Assembly: GCA_963743015.1 (NCBI GenBank)
Contig: CAVUOD010000004.1
Span: 62,001 to 126,000, forward strand
Source of the DNA: CAVSRC01 sp963743015
Lineage (GTDB): Bacteria; Pseudomonadota; Alphaproteobacteria; Rhizobiales; Kaistiaceae
Direction: 5' to 3'
Length of the DNA: 64,000 nucleotides
The notes under the pieces were generated by a model, which made no database searches, was not told the origin of the DNA, and saw nothing but the letters and a program-made list of their open reading frames with translations. Below are positions 8,049 through 17,382 of this stretch, piece by piece. The position numbers were made by a program, and so were the translations under genes. The number at the start of each line of letters is the position of its first letter. Positions within the stretch are counted from its first letter, which is position 1.

Positions 8049-8890
8049 CCTTTCACGCCTCCGTGGGTCAGACCGGAGATCAGCGCGCGCTGCATGACGA
8101 GGCCGACGAGCACCGGCGGCAGTGCAGCCAGCACACCGGCGGTGGCGATCAGGCCGTAGTCGGCGATGCGTCCGCCGGCGAGGTCGGCGATGGCCACGGT
8201 CAACGTCTTGGCGCGCTGGTCGGAGGTGAACAGCAGGGCATAGAAGAATTCGTCCCAGGCGAGCAGAAAGGCGAACAGCGCCGTGGTCGCCACCACCGGC
8301 GCGGCCAGCGGCAGCATGATAATGCGGATGGTCTGGTCGAGCCGCGCTCCGTCGATCATGGCGGCGTTCTCGATCTCGCGCGGGATCGAATCGAAGCCCG
8401 ACTTCAACAGCCATGTGGTGAACGGCGCCAGGATCGTCAGATAGACCAGCGCCAGGCCATAGGTGGTGTTGAGCAGGCCGAACCAGGCAAGCCCGCGGTA
8501 AAGCGGCACGGCGAGCGCCACCGGCGGCAGCATGTAGGTGGCGATCACCGCATAGAGCGACCAGCCGACGCCCTTGAAGCGCGACACCGCCCAGCCGGCG
8601 GGAACCGCGACGATGAGCGCGGCGATCGAGCCCATGGTGGCAACCATGAGCGAATTGCGCAGGGAGGCCATGAACGCTTCGCCGGTGCTGTTGACGGCGA
8701 GCCGGGTCAAGGTGACATAGCGCGAGAAGTCGACCACCTTGGGCCACCAGTGGAGCGGCCGGGCGCTGAGGTCCGGCGGCGAGGAGATGCTCATCAGGAA
8801 CAGCCAGACGAGCGGCGCCAGGACGAAGGCGGCAAGCACCAGGGCCGCAAGGTGGATGGCAATCGTTGCCAGTGTGCTGCGGCGTTCCAT
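8045..8890 (-). CDS. Carbohydrate ABC transporter permease (MalG type)
   Basis: Inner-membrane permease of the CUT1 sugar ABC family, 281 residues. Six helices are predicted and the EAA loop that contacts the ATPase is visible as ENAAMIDGARLDQTIRIIMLPL at about 191-212. The first helix and periplasmic stretch (SISSPPDLSARPLHWWPK) are typical of MalG-like subunits. The start at 8890 overlaps the stop of the partner permease (TGATG). It works with the preceding permease, the binding protein upstream and the ATPase downstream. Confidence 0.92.
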   Translation of the reverse strand: MERRSTLATIAIHLAALVLAAFVLAPLVWLFLMSISSPPDLSARPLHWWPKVVDFSRYVTLTRLAVNSTGEAFMASLRNSLMVATMGSIAALIVAVPAGWAVSRFKGVGWSLYAVIATYMLPPVALAVPLYRGLAWFGLLNTTYGLALVYLTILAPFTTWLLKSGFDSIPREIENAAMIDGARLDQTIRIIMLPLAAPVVATTALFAFLLAWDEFFYALLFTSDQRAKTLTVAIADLAGGRIADYGLIATAGVLAALPPVLVGLVMQRALISGLTHGGVKG

Positions 8891-9771
8891 CAGGCCCTCA
8901 CCGCGCTCCGCCGGATGGCGGTGATGTAGAAGGTCGCCAGGACCGTGATGATCAGCGTCACGATGAGCGCCAGCGAGGCGCCCGAACCGGCACGCTGGTA
9001 GGAAAAGGCCTCCTGATAGACGAGGATCGACAGGCTGCGCGTCGAATTGGCCGGACCGCCGCGGGTCATCACCCAGATGATGTCGAAGACCTTGAAGCCC
9101 TCGATCGTGCGCAGCACCAGCGCCACCATCAGCGGGCCGGCGAGATAGGGCCACAGCACGAAACGGAAGCGCGACCATGCGCCGGCGCCGTCGACCACCG
9201 CGGCAGCCTTGATGTCCTTGGGCACCGCCTGCAATGCGGCCAGCCCGATCAGGGCGACAAGCGGAAAATTCTTCCAGGCGTCCGCCACGATCAGCGAGGC
9301 CATGGCGGAAGACGGCTCGCCCAGCCATGAGCGATAGTCGCCAATGATGCCGATCTGGGTGAGCAGCGAATTGAGCGCGCCGTATTCGGGATTGTAGATC
9401 AGCCGCCACAGCGTCGCGTTGACGATGGTCGGCAGTGCCCAGGGCAGGATCATCATGGCGCGCAGCGCCGTGCGCCCCCTGAATTCCTGGTCGAGAAGCA
9501 GGGCGGCGAGCACTCCGAGAAGCATTTCGAGGCCGACCGAGATCAGCGCGAAGGTGGCCGTGGTCGCGAGCGCGTGGCGAAAGGGATTGCCGGTCAGCGC
9601 CTTGTGATAATTGTCCAGGCCGACATAGTCGGTGGTCGTGCTGATCAGGCGCGCATTGGTGAAGGAGAGATGGACCGTGTCGGCGAGCGGCCAGCCGATG
9701 ACGGCGATCATGACTGCCAGCAGCGGCAGCATCAGCAACCAGGCCCTCAGCGATGTCCAGCGGCTGCTCAC
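8890..9771 (-). CDS. Carbohydrate ABC transporter permease (MalF type)
   Basis: Inner-membrane permease of the CUT1 family, 293 residues. It has an N-terminal helix followed by SFTNARLIS, further helices, and the EAA loop (KAAAVVDGAGAWSRFRFVLWP, about 188-208). The conserved stretch FKVFDIIWVMTRGGP follows near residue 228, characteristic of MalF/UgpA-type subunits. It pairs with the next gene to form the channel. A 153-base gap holding a hairpin separates it from the binding-protein gene, so it is probably expressed at a lower level. Confidence 0.92.
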   Translation of the reverse strand: MSSRWTSLRAWLLMLPLLAVMIAVIGWPLADTVHLSFTNARLISTTTDYVGLDNYHKALTGNPFRHALATTATFALISVGLEMLLGVLAALLLDQEFRGRTALRAMMILPWALPTIVNATLWRLIYNPEYGALNSLLTQIGIIGDYRSWLGEPSSAMASLIVADAWKNFPLVALIGLAALQAVPKDIKAAAVVDGAGAWSRFRFVLWPYLAGPLMVALVLRTIEGFKVFDIIWVMTRGGPANSTRSLSILVYQEAFSYQRAGSGASLALIVTLIITVLATFYITAIRRSAVRA

Positions 9772-9880
9772 CTGTAAAGGTCTCCCCCGTCCGGGAGGCC
9801 CGGTCGTTCCGGTCCGCTCCCGGCCACACGATACGTCTGTATCTCGGCGAAATGGAAAGGGTTCGATGGCCCGGGCAAAG

Positions 9881-9911
9881 GTGGGCGGCGCCCCGAAGAG
9901 ACGCCGCCCAC
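9881..9911 (-). other. Intercistronic hairpin after the binding-protein gene
   Basis: Perfect 10-base arms GTGGGCGGCG (9881-9890) and CGCCGCCCAC (9902-9911) with an 11-base loop, starting 14 bases after the binding-protein stop in transcript order. There is no T-tract, so it is more likely to stabilise the upstream mRNA or attenuate than to terminate fully. Confidence 0.6.
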
Positions 9912-9924
9912 TGCAATCATCGTC

Positions 9925-11163
9925 CTACAGCCCGGAATTCTCGGCTGCGGACTTGAGCGCCGCTTCGGGCGTCTCGGATCCCAGGATCGCCTGCTGGATC
10001 CCGACCTGCAGGGCGTTGGACAGCTCCTGATAGTTCGGGGTCGTCGGGCGCGGGAACATCAACGGCAGGGCCGTCTTGGCCGCGGCAACCAGGCTCTCCT
10101 GGCCGGCCGTCACCGCCGGGTCGTCATAGGAGGACGCCCAGATCGGCAGGCTCAGCTTGGCATAGGCGTTCTGCACCTTCTGCGAGGTCATGAAGACGAT
10201 GTATTTCCACGCCTCGTCCGGATGCTTGCTCTTGGTCGTGATGCCCAGGCCCATCGAGCCGTTGACTGCCGAGGCCTCGCTGATCCCGGCAACGCCGGGG
10301 GCCGGAACCACGCCCACCTTGCCGGCGACCTTGCTCTCCTTGGGGTCGTTGGCGAGGTTGTACATGTAGGTCCAGTTGAGCGCGAAGGCGGCTTCGCCGT
10401 TCTGGAAGACGCGGCGCACATCCTCCTCCAGGAACTCCTTGGAGTTCGGATTGGTGATGCCGTCCTTCACCGTCTGCACCATGTATTGCAGCGCCTTGAG
10501 GCCGCCGTCGGTCTGGAACGCCGGCTTGCCCGCGTCGTCGAGGAACTTGCCGCCATAGGCATCGACCAGCGTGGTGTAGTCGCAGATGGCTGCCTCGGCC
10601 TGCGCCCAGCTCCAGGCGATCGGCGTGTCGAGGATGCCCTTTTCCTTGATCATCTTGGCGTCCTGGGCCAGCTCGTCCCAGGTCTTCGGCGGCGCCGAAA
10701 TGCCGGCCTTGGCCAGCATGTCCTTGTTGTAGAAGAGATACTTGGTGTCGAGGATCCACGGCATGCCATAGCGCTGGCCCTTGTATTCCACCGTGGTCCA
10801 GGCGCCCGGCAGGATGCCCTTGTTCATGTCGGGGGTGATGCGGTCGGTGACATCGACCAGCACCTTGTTGGTGGCGAATTCGGCCGGCCAGATCACGTCG
10901 AACAGAACGACGTCGTAGCCGCCCGAGCCCTGGGCGAGCAGCGTCTTGTCGCGCAGGCCCTCATAGGGAACGAATTCCAGATTGACCTTGATATCCGGAT
11001 TGGCCTTCTCGAAGTCGGCCGTCATCGCCCGGACATCGCTTTCGCTGTACGCGGCCTGAGCCATGAACAGCGCATTGATCGTCGTCTCGGCCTTTGCCGG
11101 CGTCACTGCCGCGAGACCGGCGATCGCCGCGGCTGCTACCGACATGCGTAGCATTGCTGACAT
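9925..11163 (-). CDS. Extracellular solute-binding protein, family 1 (sugar ABC transporter)
   Basis: Periplasmic carbohydrate-binding protein, 412 residues, with a clear Sec signal peptide (hydrophobic AAAAIAGLAAVTPAKA ending near residue 25). The mature part has the family 1 (MalE-like) layout: EKANPDIKVNLEFVPYEGLRDKTLLAQGSGGYDVVLFD, then a hinge, then FQNGEAAFALNWTYMYNLAND and a C-terminal helical lobe. It delivers the substrate to the two permeases. First gene of its operon; the divergent ROK regulator starts 153 bases away and very probably controls it. Confidence 0.93.
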   Translation of the reverse strand: MSAMLRMSVAAAAIAGLAAVTPAKAETTINALFMAQAAYSESDVRAMTADFEKANPDIKVNLEFVPYEGLRDKTLLAQGSGGYDVVLFDVIWPAEFATNKVLVDVTDRITPDMNKGILPGAWTTVEYKGQRYGMPWILDTKYLFYNKDMLAKAGISAPPKTWDELAQDAKMIKEKGILDTPIAWSWAQAEAAICDYTTLVDAYGGKFLDDAGKPAFQTDGGLKALQYMVQTVKDGITNPNSKEFLEEDVRRVFQNGEAAFALNWTYMYNLANDPKESKVAGKVGVVPAPGVAGISEASAVNGSMGLGITTKSKHPDEAWKYIVFMTSQKVQNAYAKLSLPIWASSYDDPAVTAGQESLVAAAKTALPLMFPRPTTPNYQELSNALQVGIQQAILGSETPEAALKSAAENSGL

Positions 11164-11251
11164 TTAATCCCTCCTGTTCGCACCGTGGACCGCCTTGCCA
11201 CGCCCGCCTTATGAGCGGGCTCCACTGTTCCCGTCCTCAGACAGCCCAGTT

Positions 11252-11276
11252 GTTAAATCAATTGTTTTGACTTAAC
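11252..11276. promoter_or_regulatory. Candidate ROK operator in the divergent promoter region
   Basis: In the 153 bases between the binding-protein gene and the ROK regulator lies an AT-rich patch unlike its surroundings. It contains CAATTG at 11259-11264 inside AAATCAATTGTTTT and is flanked by inverted arms GTTAA (11252-11256) and TTAAC (11272-11276). Its position suits a repressor site acting on both divergent genes. ROK repressors commonly bind AT-rich palindromes; the assignment is inferred. Confidence 0.5.
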
Positions 11277-11316
11277 TTGCCAACTCTAGTGGAGGAGCGG
11301 CGCAAGAGTCAATCGC

Positions 11317-12564
11317 ATGGACAAAACATCGGAAAACCGGCCAATTCGGGCGCGCGCCGGGACAAATCTCGGAGGCGCCAGCGCCCATAACCGGCGCGTC
11401 GTCATCGATGCTCTGCGGCTGAACGGCGCCCTGTCGCGCGCCGAGATCGCCCGCTCGACCCATCTGACGCCCCAGGCCGTCTCCAATATCGCCCAGGAAC
11501 TGCAGGCGGCAGGACTGGTCGCGGCCGGCGATGCGATCAAGCTGGCGCGCGGCCAGCCGGCGATCCCCTACGCCCTCGTGCCCAATGGCGCCCTCGCCAT
11601 CGGTCTTCACATCGACCGGCACTATGCCCGCTGCGTCGCGGTGAATCTCGTCGGCGAAGCCCTCATCCGCCTGGGCAGTCCCCTGCCCCCCGGCGGTCCC
11701 GTGACCGGCGTGCCGGTGGTTCTCGACCTGCTCAAACAGACCCTCGACCAGATCGACGGCATCGCCGACGACGCCGCTGCGCGCATCGTCGGCCTCGGCA
11801 TGGCCATGCCCGGACCGTTCGGGGTCGAGCGCGATCAGACCGATGAATGGATGATGGCCGCGTGGCAGGACTATCCGCTGATCGAGACCGTCACGCAGGC
11901 GACCGGTCTCAAGGTCAGGCTGGTCAACGACGCGACCGCGTCGGCCATCGCCGAGAGGCTCACCGGCGTCGCACACGGGCTGAGCGACCTCGTCTTCATC
12001 TTCCTTGGCTACGGTCTCGGCGCCGGCATCGTCATCGATGGCGACGTTTACGAAGGCGCCCACGGCAATGCCGGCGAGATCGGTGAGATCCTGATGCGCC
12101 TGCCGGGTCCCGGCTCGGCACCGCTTGGGCCCACCACGATCCCGACGCCCGTCGAGCACGATGCCTCGCTCGCCTCGCTGGCACGCGCGCTCGACGTGCC
12201 GGCCGGCGAGCAGGACATGTTCGATGCGATCGAAACCGCGCTGGCGGCGAAGGACCCGCGTCTGGCCCGCTGGGTCGACGTCGCCGCCCAGCAGCTCCGG
12301 CGCAGCGTGCAGATCGTCAAATCGCTGTTCGATCCGGAGACCGTCATCATCGGCGGCGAGGCGCCGATGGGGCTGCTGACGCAGCTCCACAAGAAGATGA
12401 TGCCGCTCCTGCCCTCGGTCTCCGAGCGCTCCAACCGCACGCGGCCGCGTCTGGTCGTCGGCACCGCCGACCGCTGGGCGGTGGCGCTGGGCGCCGGCAC
12501 CGAGCCGATCTCCCGCGCCTTCGATCCGCGCTTCTCGGCGATCCTCAAATCCGCGAAGGCCTGA
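11317..12564 (+). CDS. ROK-family transcriptional regulator
   Basis: Sugar-responsive transcription factor of the ROK family (NagC/XylR type), 415 residues. A winged helix-turn-helix is at about residues 25-75 (RVVIDALRLNGALSRAEIARSTHLTPQAVSNIAQELQAAGLV). The sugar-kinase-like effector domain follows, with GLGMAMPGPFG, NDATASAIAERL and EGAHGNAGEIGE. The zinc-binding CxCGxxGC motif of many ROK kinases is absent, which is common in regulators. It diverges from the ABC/kinase/SIS operon and probably represses it until the sugar or sugar phosphate binds. Confidence 0.9.
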   Translation: MDKTSENRPIRARAGTNLGGASAHNRRVVIDALRLNGALSRAEIARSTHLTPQAVSNIAQELQAAGLVAAGDAIKLARGQPAIPYALVPNGALAIGLHIDRHYARCVAVNLVGEALIRLGSPLPPGGPVTGVPVVLDLLKQTLDQIDGIADDAAARIVGLGMAMPGPFGVERDQTDEWMMAAWQDYPLIETVTQATGLKVRLVNDATASAIAERLTGVAHGLSDLVFIFLGYGLGAGIVIDGDVYEGAHGNAGEIGEILMRLPGPGSAPLGPTTIPTPVEHDASLASLARALDVPAGEQDMFDAIETALAAKDPRLARWVDVAAQQLRRSVQIVKSLFDPETVIIGGEAPMGLLTQLHKKMMPLLPSVSERSNRTRPRLVVGTADRWAVALGAGTEPISRAFDPRFSAILKSAKA

Positions 12565-12566
12565 GC

Positions 12567-12583
12567 CCCCGCCGCCGGCGGGG
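12567..12583. terminator. GC-rich stem-loop between convergent genes
   Basis: Inverted arms CCCCGCCG (12567-12574) and CGGCGGGG (12576-12583) lie in the 28-base gap between the convergent ROK and FGGY-kinase genes. No T-tract is present, so a bidirectional terminator is only a suggestion from position and symmetry. Confidence 0.35.
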
Positions 12584-12592
12584 CCAACGGCC

Positions 12593-14080
12593 TCAACGCT
12601 GCGCGTCGTCGGAAACCGAGCGCACGGCGTGCTGCCAGCGCGTCACGATCTCATCGCGCGCGGCTTCGGACAGTTCGGGCGCGAAGACACGCCCGTGCGG
12701 CGAGAGGATCGCCACCCCCTCCTCCTCCGTCCACAAGCCGCAGGCCACGCCCGCCATGACGCCGGCGCCGGCGGCGCTGAGCTCGGCGATCTCGTGCCGG
12801 CGCACCGGGCGGCCGAGCAGGTCGGACTGCATCTGCATGAGCGTGTCGTTATGGGTCGCGCCGCCATCAACCGACAGGCGTTCGAGGGGGTGGCCGAGGT
12901 CGCTCTCCATCGCAGCGAAAACGTCGCGGATCTGAAGGGCGATCGCTTCCAGCGTGGCACGGGCGACCTCGGCCCGGGAGGTTGCGAGAGACAGGCCGGA
13001 AATGGCAGCGCGGGCACGGTCGTTCCAGTGCGGGGCGCCGAGGCCGGCAAAGGCCGGAACGACAGTCGCGCCGCCGTCGCTCTCGACCGTCTCGGCCAGC
13101 GCGGTCAGGGCTGCGACATCGGCCAGGCCGAGGAAGCTGGCCATCCAGGCCGCCGCCTGGGCGGAGACGGAAATGTTGCCCTCGAGCGCATAGGTGGTGC
13201 GCGTCCCCCGCCGCCAGGCAATGGTCGTCGACAGGCCGCGATTCGAGAGCACCGGCGTGTCGGTCACCGTCATCAGCGAGGAGCCGGTGCCATAGGTCGC
13301 CTTCACCTCGCCCGGCCGGCGGATGGCGTGGCCGAAGAGGGCAGCATGGGAATCGCCCAGCATGGCGTGGATGGGGATGCCCGCCGGCAGGCCGCCTGCG
13401 CCCGATGTCTCGCCAAAGCGGGAATCGGAGTTCATCGCGCTCGGCAGGATCGCCGCGGTCACGCCGAACAGCCTGCACAGCTCCTGATCCCATTTGCCGG
13501 CGGCGATATCGAAAAGCTGCGTGCGCGACGCATTGCCGAAATCGGTGGCATGGACGGCACCGCCGGTGAGATTGAACAGCAGCCAGGAATCGACCGTGCC
13601 GGCGCATAGCTGCCCGGCGGCGGCACGCTCGCGGGCTTCCGGGTATTCTTCCAGCAGCCAGCCGATCTTGGCCGCCGGAAACATCGGATTAAGCGCCAGG
13701 CCGGTCTTGCGGGCAACCATCGCCTCCACCGCCGGGCTGCGCAGATGATCAATGCGCTCGGCGGAACGGCGGCACTGCCACGTCACGCAGGGGCCGATAG
13801 GCGCGCCGGTCTCCCTGTCCCAGAGAAGCACCAACTCGCGCTGGTTGGAGATGCCGATGGCCGCGATCTCGGCGCCCTGCCCGACCTCAGCCAGGCAGCC
13901 GGCAATGGCCTCGACCAGCGTGCCCCAAAGCGCCTGAGGCGACTGCTCGACCCAGCCCGGCTGCGGATAGGCGACCGGCACCGGCACGCCGGCCGAAGCG
14001 ACCACGGCGCCGGTCTCGTCGATCAGCAGCGCCTTGCTGTTGGTCGTCCCCTGATCGATGGCAAGAACGCAGCGTAGCAT
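12593..14080 (-). CDS. FGGY-family carbohydrate kinase (glycerol-kinase-like)
   Basis: Sugar kinase of the FGGY family, 495 residues. The N-terminal phosphate motif DQGTTNSKAL begins at residue 9. The glycerol-kinase-like segments GTVDSWLLFNLTGG, YGTGSSLM, TTYALEGNISVS and VPAFAGLGAPHW are present, and the catalytic region SVDGGATHNDTLMQMQSDLL follows. It resembles glycerol kinase more than xylulokinase, suggesting a small or branched substrate. It is the last gene after the isomerase and split transketolase, 3 bases from the preceding stop, so it probably phosphorylates the ketose produced by the isomerase. An apulose-kinase-like role fits the context, but the substrate is inferred. Confidence 0.88.
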   Translation of the reverse strand: MLRCVLAIDQGTTNSKALLIDETGAVVASAGVPVPVAYPQPGWVEQSPQALWGTLVEAIAGCLAEVGQGAEIAAIGISNQRELVLLWDRETGAPIGPCVTWQCRRSAERIDHLRSPAVEAMVARKTGLALNPMFPAAKIGWLLEEYPEARERAAAGQLCAGTVDSWLLFNLTGGAVHATDFGNASRTQLFDIAAGKWDQELCRLFGVTAAILPSAMNSDSRFGETSGAGGLPAGIPIHAMLGDSHAALFGHAIRRPGEVKATYGTGSSLMTVTDTPVLSNRGLSTTIAWRRGTRTTYALEGNISVSAQAAAWMASFLGLADVAALTALAETVESDGGATVVPAFAGLGAPHWNDRARAAISGLSLATSRAEVARATLEAIALQIRDVFAAMESDLGHPLERLSVDGGATHNDTLMQMQSDLLGRPVRRHEIAELSAAGAGVMAGVACGLWTEEEGVAILSPHGRVFAPELSEAARDEIVTRWQHAVRSVSDDAQR

Positions 14081-14083
14081 CGC

Positions 14084-15046
14084 CTAGCCATCCCTGGCAG
14101 CAATGACCTCACGGACGGCCTCGGCGATGCCGTCCGCCGTCAGTCCATGTTTCTCGAACAGGTATTCGACCGACCCGGTCGGCATGAAGCCCGGGAAGCC
14201 GAGCATGCGCAGATGGGTCGGACGATGGGTTGCCACGAACTCCGCCACCGCACCGCCGAGACCACCGCGCACGGAATGCTCCTCCACCGTCACGATGGCA
14301 CCCACTTGCGCCGCGGCGCGGATGGCATCGAGATCGAGCGGCGCGATCGACGACATGTTGACGACGCGCACGGACAGCCCGGCAGCGGCAAGCCCATCGG
14401 CGGCGGCGAGCGCGCGGACGACCATGACGCCGTTGGCGATGATGACGGCATCGCCGCCTTCGCGCAGCACCTCCGCCCGCCCGATCTTGAATTCGGCGCC
14501 GGCGGGGCGCGGCAGTTCCGGAACCGGGAAGCGGCTGACGCGGATAAAGACCGGGCCTTCCATTTCGGCGGCGGCTTCCACGGCGCGCGTCGTCTCCCAC
14601 GGGTCGGACGGAACGACGATGGCAAGGTTGGGCAACAGGCGCAGCCAGGCCATGTCCTCGATGGAATGGTGGGTTGCGCCGAGTTCGCCATAGGCGATGC
14701 CCGGCGACTGGCCGACGAGCTTCACGTTGGTGTTCGAATAGGCGACATCGACCTTGATCTGTTCCAGCGCGCGAGCGGTGAGGAAGCACGCCGCGGCACT
14801 GACGAAGGGGATCTTGCCGCCATTGGCGAGCCCCGCGCCGATGCCGACCATGTCCTGCTCGGCGATGCCGACATTCACCATGCGCTCGGGAAAGCGCTTC
14901 TTGAAACCGGTGAGCTTCGACGAGCCGACACTGTCGTTGACGACGGTGACGATGCGCTGGTCGCGCTCGGCGACGGCCTCCAGCGCCGCCGCGAAAGCGT
15001 CGCGGCAGTCGAAACGGTCCTTCACTCCACCCTGCGGTGCGCTCAT
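14084..15046 (-). CDS. Transketolase C-terminal subunit (split transketolase)
   Basis: Carries the pyrimidine-binding and C-terminal domains of a thiamine-diphosphate transketolase, 320 residues. The catalytic-glutamate region MVNVGIAEQDMVGIGAGLANGG is near residues 55-76, with GATHHSIEDMAWLR and PSDPWETTRAVEAA following and the C-terminal domain VVRALAAADGLAAAGLSVRVVNMSSIAPLD near 210-240. The partner subunit is the next gene upstream, whose stop overlaps this ATG at 15046 (ATGA). Split transketolases next to a kinase and isomerase are usually specialised for one sugar phosphate; apulose-4-phosphate transketolase is a known example. Confidence 0.9.
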   Translation of the reverse strand: MSAPQGGVKDRFDCRDAFAAALEAVAERDQRIVTVVNDSVGSSKLTGFKKRFPERMVNVGIAEQDMVGIGAGLANGGKIPFVSAAACFLTARALEQIKVDVAYSNTNVKLVGQSPGIAYGELGATHHSIEDMAWLRLLPNLAIVVPSDPWETTRAVEAAAEMEGPVFIRVSRFPVPELPRPAGAEFKIGRAEVLREGGDAVIIANGVMVVRALAAADGLAAAGLSVRVVNMSSIAPLDLDAIRAAAQVGAIVTVEEHSVRGGLGGAVAEFVATHRPTHLRMLGFPGFMPTGSVEYLFEKHGLTADGIAEAVREVIAARDG

Positions 15047-15907
15047 GCCTGTTGCAGCTCGTTCATCGCCTGGTCGTACTGCGCCCGGTTCAGCACGCCA
15101 TGATGCCAGGACACCTGGTTCTCCATGAAGGAAACCCCGCGCCCCTTGATCGTGTGCGCGATCACGCACAACGGCTTCCGGCGGGAGGGGTCGGGCGCAA
15201 GGGCAGCAAGCAGGGCAGCGTGATCGTGGCCGTCGACTTCCGCCACGTCCCAGCCGAAGGCGCGCCACTTGCCCGCCAGCGGCTCGAGGGCGTTGGTCTC
15301 GGCGACGGTCGCGCCCTGCTGCAGGCCGTTGCGATCGATGACAAGTGTCAGGTTGGCAAGCTGGCGGTTGCCGGCGGTCATCGCCGCTTCCCAGTTGCTG
15401 CCCTCCTGCAACTCGCCATCACCGGTGACGATGAATGTACGGAAATCGGCCTTGTCCATCTGCCCGGCAATGGCAATCCCGACCGCGATCGGCATGCCGT
15501 GGCCAAGCGGCCCGGTATTGGCCTCGACGCCGGGAACGTAGTTGCGGTTGGGATGACCGTTGAGCATCGACATTGGCTTCATGTAGCTGGCCAGCATCTC
15601 GAACGGGATGAAGCCCGCCTCGGCCAGCGCCGCATAGAGCGCGCCGGTGCAGTGACCCTTGCTGAGGATCAAGCGGTCGCGGCCGGGATCGCGCGGCTCG
15701 CGCGGCATCGTAGCGCAGCACGCCGAAATAGAGCGTGGCCAGGATGTCGGCGACCGACATGTCGCCGCCGGGATGGCCGAGCTGCGCCTCGAACGCCATG
15801 GTGAGCGCACGGCGGCGGATGCTCGCTGCCTTGTCGCGCACCCGAGCGACCCGCGGATCGGCCGCTGCGCGCATCACCTCGGTTGCGTCGGACAGACCGC
15901 CGGCCAT
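15043..15907 (-). CDS. Transketolase N-terminal subunit (frameshift near 15703)
   Basis: ThDP-binding N-terminal half of a split transketolase, about 288 residues once joined. The first part (from ATG 15907: AFEAQLGHPGGDMSVADILATLYFGVLRYD) and the second part (RDRLILSKGHCTGALYAALAEAG, then GPLGHGMPIAVGIAIAGQM, VTGDGELQEGSNWEA) are both well conserved but lie in different frames. The shift falls at 15699-15706, right after LRYD in a GC-repeat stretch. One base inserted or two lost would explain it, so an assembly error is likelier than a pseudogene. The ThDP/Mg motif GDGELQEGSNWEAAM is intact. The stop overlaps the partner subunit start. Confidence 0.82.
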
Positions 15908-15909
15908 GA

Positions 15910-17382
15910 TCACACCCGGAAAACGGGATGGAGATAGCCGCCGTATGCCGGATCGGCTTGGTGATGGTAGGTCGGCCAGTCGAGATAGCGCGTGACCGCC
16001 TCGCCAAGGACCGCCGCATGGTGGCCGCGCACCATCGCGACGTGATGCTCGAAGCCGTTCTGCGCGATGAAGCCGAGCAGCGAGCGCAGCCGCGCGACCT
16101 TGGTCACGGCGATGCCGCCGTCCATGCCGTAGGGATCATCGGTGAACTCGCCCTCGCCGACATAGCTTTTCAGCGTCCCCTGGCGATCATCGGAGGAGAC
16201 GCGGAAGAAGGTCATCGAACCGGCCTTCACCTTGCCCTTGAGTGCGCCGAAGCAGCGCTCGTGGGGCACGACGGTGCCGAGAATGTCGAGCTCGGAGATC
16301 TCCGGTTCGACGCCGAAGAAGCTCTTCGGGTAGTTGGCGCAGTGCGTGCAGACGCACTTGTCGGCTTCGTTGGCGTAGTTGTTGTTCCAGTCGAGGATCG
16401 CCGAGGGCGCACCGGAGGCAAGCGCCAGCGCATACATCGACACGGCGCCCATGACATCCACCTCGCAGGCGCTCGGCATCAGCTTCTCGCCCATCATGCT
16501 CATGGTGACGCAGGTGGCACAGCCGAAATTATCCTGCAGGCTGCGCCAGCACTGGATGGCGCTGGCGTCGCATTCGTTCTCGGCGATCCAGCGATTGACG
16601 CTGACGGTCCATTTCGCCTGCTTGACGATGTTCTCACGCTTGATATGCGCCGGGATCTTGCCGTAATCGGCGATCTCGTCGAGCACCGCCTTGACCTCGG
16701 GCGCATCGTCCTTGAGGGCGCCCGCCGCGCCGACGATCTCCGACAGGTCGACGGTGACCACCGTCATGCCGGACAGCTGCAACAGCTTCTCGCTGTAGCG
16801 CATGGTCTGGAACGGCGCGGTGCGCGCGCCGATGGCGCCGATGCGGGCGTGGCTCAGCCCGCGCACCGTCCGGCAGATGCGCCCGAAGCGCTCGAGGTCC
16901 GCCCCGAATTCCGCGCTGTCGACATCGACCGTATGGCTGGTCGTGTCGGTGAACGGGATGCCGTACTGGTAGAGGTTGTTGGTCACCGACAGCTTGCCGC
17001 AGAAGGCGTCGCGGCGGCTGTGCACGTCGACCTTGTCGTTCTCGTCGTTGCTCGCCTGGATGAGCACCGGCACGGTGAGGTCGCTCAGGCGCAGCGTCTC
17101 GATGACGGCGATCTCGTCGCCGAAATTCGGCAGCAGCACCACCAGCCCGTCGATCTCTTCGCGGTGCTGGCGGAAGAAATTGGCATAGCGCTGCGCGTCC
17201 TGGCGCGACTGCACGGCACCGTTCTCGGTCTCTCCGGCGGGCAGGATGAGCGGCTCGATCTTCAGCCTGGCGAGCTGCGCCAGCACCTGCTCACGCGCTG
17301 CGACCGCAACGGTCGGATTGAAAAAGGCGCGGCTGCCGACGATTACGCCGAGGGTCAGGGGTTTGTTGAATGGCGAGGTCAC
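15910..17382 (-). CDS. L-fucose/L-arabinose isomerase-like sugar isomerase
   Basis: Aldose-ketose isomerase of the fucose-isomerase-like superfamily, 490 residues. The N-terminal half has the Rossmann-like layout (GVIVGSRAFFNPTVAVAAREQVL, GLVVLLPNFGDEIAVIETLR). The C-terminal half holds candidate metal ligands: E in MPSACEVDVMGAVSMYAL, D in AILDWNNNYANE, and histidines near HHVAMVRGHHAAVLGE. It also has an unusual cysteine cluster, CVCTHCANYP. The start is the GTG at 17382, preceded by AAGGAGAG with seven bases spacing. It follows the transporter genes after a 91-base gap with its own promoter-like and operator-like sequence. It probably converts the imported aldose to a ketose for the FGGY kinase. 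Confidence 0.85.
   Translation of the reverse strand: MTSPFNKPLTLGVIVGSRAFFNPTVAVAAREQVLAQLARLKIEPLILPAGETENGAVQSRQDAQRYANFFRQHREEIDGLVVLLPNFGDEIAVIETLRLSDLTVPVLIQASNDENDKVDVHSRRDAFCGKLSVTNNLYQYGIPFTDTTSHTVDVDSAEFGADLERFGRICRTVRGLSHARIGAIGARTAPFQTMRYSEKLLQLSGMTVVTVDLSEIVGAAGALKDDAPEVKAVLDEIADYGKIPAHIKRENIVKQAKWTVSVNRWIAENECDASAIQCWRSLQDNFGCATCVTMSMMGEKLMPSACEVDVMGAVSMYALALASGAPSAILDWNNNYANEADKCVCTHCANYPKSFFGVEPEISELDILGTVVPHERCFGALKGKVKAGSMTFFRVSSDDRQGTLKSYVGEGEFTDDPYGMDGGIAVTKVARLRSLLGFIAQNGFEHHVAMVRGHHAAVLGEAVTRYLDWPTYHHQADPAYGGYLHPVFRV

Noticed and set aside
12593..14080. Calling the FGGY kinase glycerol kinase (glpK)
   Set aside because: It is glycerol-kinase-like in motifs, but there is no glycerol facilitator or glycerol-3-phosphate dehydrogenase nearby, and it lies behind a sugar isomerase and transketolase, so another substrate is likelier.
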